Shown here piece after piece: positions 13,332-14,351 of a stretch of DNA of 14,351 nt. A program made the position numbers and the translations under genes. The DNA is from Rickettsiales bacterium. Its GTDB lineage: Bacteria; Pseudomonadota; Alphaproteobacteria; Rickettsiales; UBA1997. The notes below the pieces were generated by a model, which ran no database searches, was not told where the DNA came from, and was given only the letters and a program-made list of their open reading frames with translations. Position 1 is the stretch's first letter. Each line of letters opens with the position of its first letter. Location: NCBI GenBank assembly GCA_947496905.1, contig CANMEW010000025.1, positions 1-14,351 of the forward strand, read 5' to 3'.

Positions 13332-14153
13332 TTAAAGTTTATGCAGGCTCAGTTGAGACTGTTGGTGGTTGGTGGTTTTGGAAATTTCAGAAATTAGATT
13401 TCTAAAAATGTCGGTTTCGTAATTGTCGTGAACGCCCTGCATCACTGAAGAGATGCGCTCCAATCCCATGCCAGTGTCAATGCAAGGTTTTGGTAATGGA
13501 ATCATTTTTCCGTCCAGCTGCTTTTCAAATTGCATGAAAACCAAATTCCAAATTTCGATGAAACGATCGCCATCTTGGTTTTCACTTCCCGGTACCCCGC
13601 CAAAAATTTTTTCACCATGGTCGTAAAAAATTTCTGAACATGGCCCGCAAGGTCCAACATCGCCCATCGACCAAAAATTGTCGTCCGTTGCGATGCGAAT
13701 TATTTTTTCATCCGCAAGTCCAGCGATTTTTTTCCAGTAATTTGCCGCCTCAAAGTCATTGTGGTAGACCGTCACTAAAAGCTTGTCCTTACTGATTTCG
13801 AGCTCCTTGGTTAAGAAGCTCCAAGCGTAAAAAATTGCCTCCTCCTTGAAGTAATCGCCGAAAGAAAAATTTCCCAACATTTCAAAAAAAGTGTGGTGAC
13901 GAGCAGTGAATCCTACATTGTCGAGATCATTGTGCTTACCGCCAGCGCGTACACATTTTTGCGAGGTGACGGCGCGTTTAAATTTTGGAATCTCCGTGCC
14001 AGTAAAATAATTTTTAAACTGATTCATGCCGGCATTGGTGAACATCAAGGTCGGATCATTGTGTGGAATCAGCGAGCTAGATGGAATTATTTCATGTCCA
14101 TTACGCGCAAAAAAATCCAAAAATTTTTGCCTGATTTGATTTGTTGTGAGCAT
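13332..14153 (-). CDS. alaS: Truncated alanyl-tRNA synthetase: catalytic domain only
   Basis: 273 residues against about 870-880 for full AlaRS. The N-terminal class II domain is well conserved: SSSLIPHNDPTLMFTNAGMNQF, then VRAGGKHNDLDNVGFTARHH and FFEMLGNFSFGDYF (motif 2), FWSMGDVGPCGPCSEIFYDHG, and motif 3 with CIDTGMGLERI near residue 240. Homology stops around residue 260, just after FRNLISEISK, and a short unrelated tail (NHQQSQLSLHKL) follows. The tRNA-recognition helices, editing domain and C-Ala domain are absent, and the DUF1993 gene begins 11 nt later. It could at most activate alanine. The frame has no internal stops, so this is either a recent truncation or partial duplicate, or a repurposed domain. 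A tandem heptamer (TTGGTGG twice, 13362-13375) and a small hairpin (13344-13361) lie at the break. Confidence 0.85.
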   Translation of the reverse strand: MLTTNQIRQKFLDFFARNGHEIIPSSSLIPHNDPTLMFTNAGMNQFKNYFTGTEIPKFKRAVTSQKCVRAGGKHNDLDNVGFTARHHTFFEMLGNFSFGDYFKEEAIFYAWSFLTKELEISKDKLLVTVYHNDFEAANYWKKIAGLADEKIIRIATDDNFWSMGDVGPCGPCSEIFYDHGEKIFGGVPGSENQDGDRFIEIWNLVFMQFEKQLDGKMIPLPKPCIDTGMGLERISSVMQGVHDNYETDIFRNLISEISKTTNHQQSQLSLHKL

Positions 14154-14252
14154 TGTGAAGATATTATTTTTCTCTCTTATTTTCTCTGTTGCGCTCCCGC
14201 TAGAGTAATTGACTGACTTTGTCTTACCCCTCTTGGTACAGTTACAGTTCTA

Positions 14253-14269
14253 GAGCGTGTCTTTAAATT
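14253..14269. repeat. Terminal inverted repeat of an IS5-family element (inner end)
   Basis: GAGCGTGTCTTTAAATT, preceded by CTA, lies directly after the end of the transposase frame, where an IS end is expected. It matches the ends of the 178-bp element at 10510-10687 at 15 of 17 positions. The other end of the IS is outside the window. Confidence 0.65.
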
Positions 14270-14351
14270 CATAACCCAATAGCCAAACAAATGAAGGCTA
14301 TGATTATAAGATTGAAGAAAGTACTCGAAAGCTTGTCATATCTAGTTGCAA
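14269..14351 (-). CDS. IS5-family transposase, C-terminal fragment (runs off the right edge)
   Basis: On the minus strand the last 26 codons read ATRYDKLSSTFFNLI, a hydrophobic stretch IIAFICLAIG, and a stop at 14269-14271. The ATRYDKL-x-x-x-F block followed by a hydrophobic tail is the normal C-terminus of IS5-family DDE transposases. The catalytic residues lie outside the window. The reading direction points towards the truncated alaS 115 nt away, so read-through from the IS could contribute to its transcription (inference). The stretch between (14154-14252) contains no gene, and I found no convincing promoter in it. Confidence 0.75.
   Translation of the reverse strand, partial: ATRYDKLSSTFFNLIIIAFICLAIGL

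Overview
The window looks like a stretch of an AT-rich bacterial chromosome, most likely an alphaproteobacterium near Rickettsiales or Holosporales but metabolically fuller than classical Rickettsia. The main clue is the valyl-tRNA synthetase. It is the archaeal-like form typical of Rickettsia (DDNGLPTER signature, no C-terminal coiled coil), not the usual bacterial form. A branched-chain amino acid gene (ilvC), acetate activation (acs) and a cbb3-type oxidase subunit suggest a free-living or facultatively host-associated relative. Few starts have a clear Shine-Dalgarno. Mobile and palindromic DNA is abundant. Taxonomy is inferred from gene type only.

Layout. The window is bounded by two transposase fragments: the N-terminus of an IS1-like transposase at the left edge (1-159, minus) and the C-terminus plus terminal repeat of an IS5-family transposase at the right edge (14253-14351, minus). 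Between them lie: (i) a valine pair, ilvC and valS, plus strand, 11 nt apart, with valS carrying in-frame insertions from two different palindromic repeat families; (ii) a soluble orphan histidine kinase on the minus strand, divergent from (iii) a tightly packed plus-strand run: LysR-type regulator, an unknown helical protein, a class I/II PLP aminotransferase, a stand-alone formyltransferase, then ccoN; (iv) a 726-nt gene-free stretch at 10094-10819; (v) acs, plus strand; (vi) a minus-strand pair, a truncated alaS holding only the catalytic domain and a DUF1993 gene.

The gene-free stretch contains a 612-bp non-coding element with 16-bp imperfect terminal inverted repeats and a TAAA direct repeat at each end. 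It is inserted exactly at the ccoN stop codon and carries a second 178-bp inverted-repeat element whose ends match the IS5 end at the right edge of the window. Removing the outer element puts a strong perfect-palindrome terminator about 22 nt after ccoN, so ccoN was already the last gene of its transcript before insertion.

Best candidates for something undescribed: the LysR / helical protein / aminotransferase / formyltransferase operon (possibly an amino-formylation pathway); the stand-alone AlaRS catalytic domain; and the 612-bp element with twin hairpin modules whose stems differ in sequence but keep pairing.
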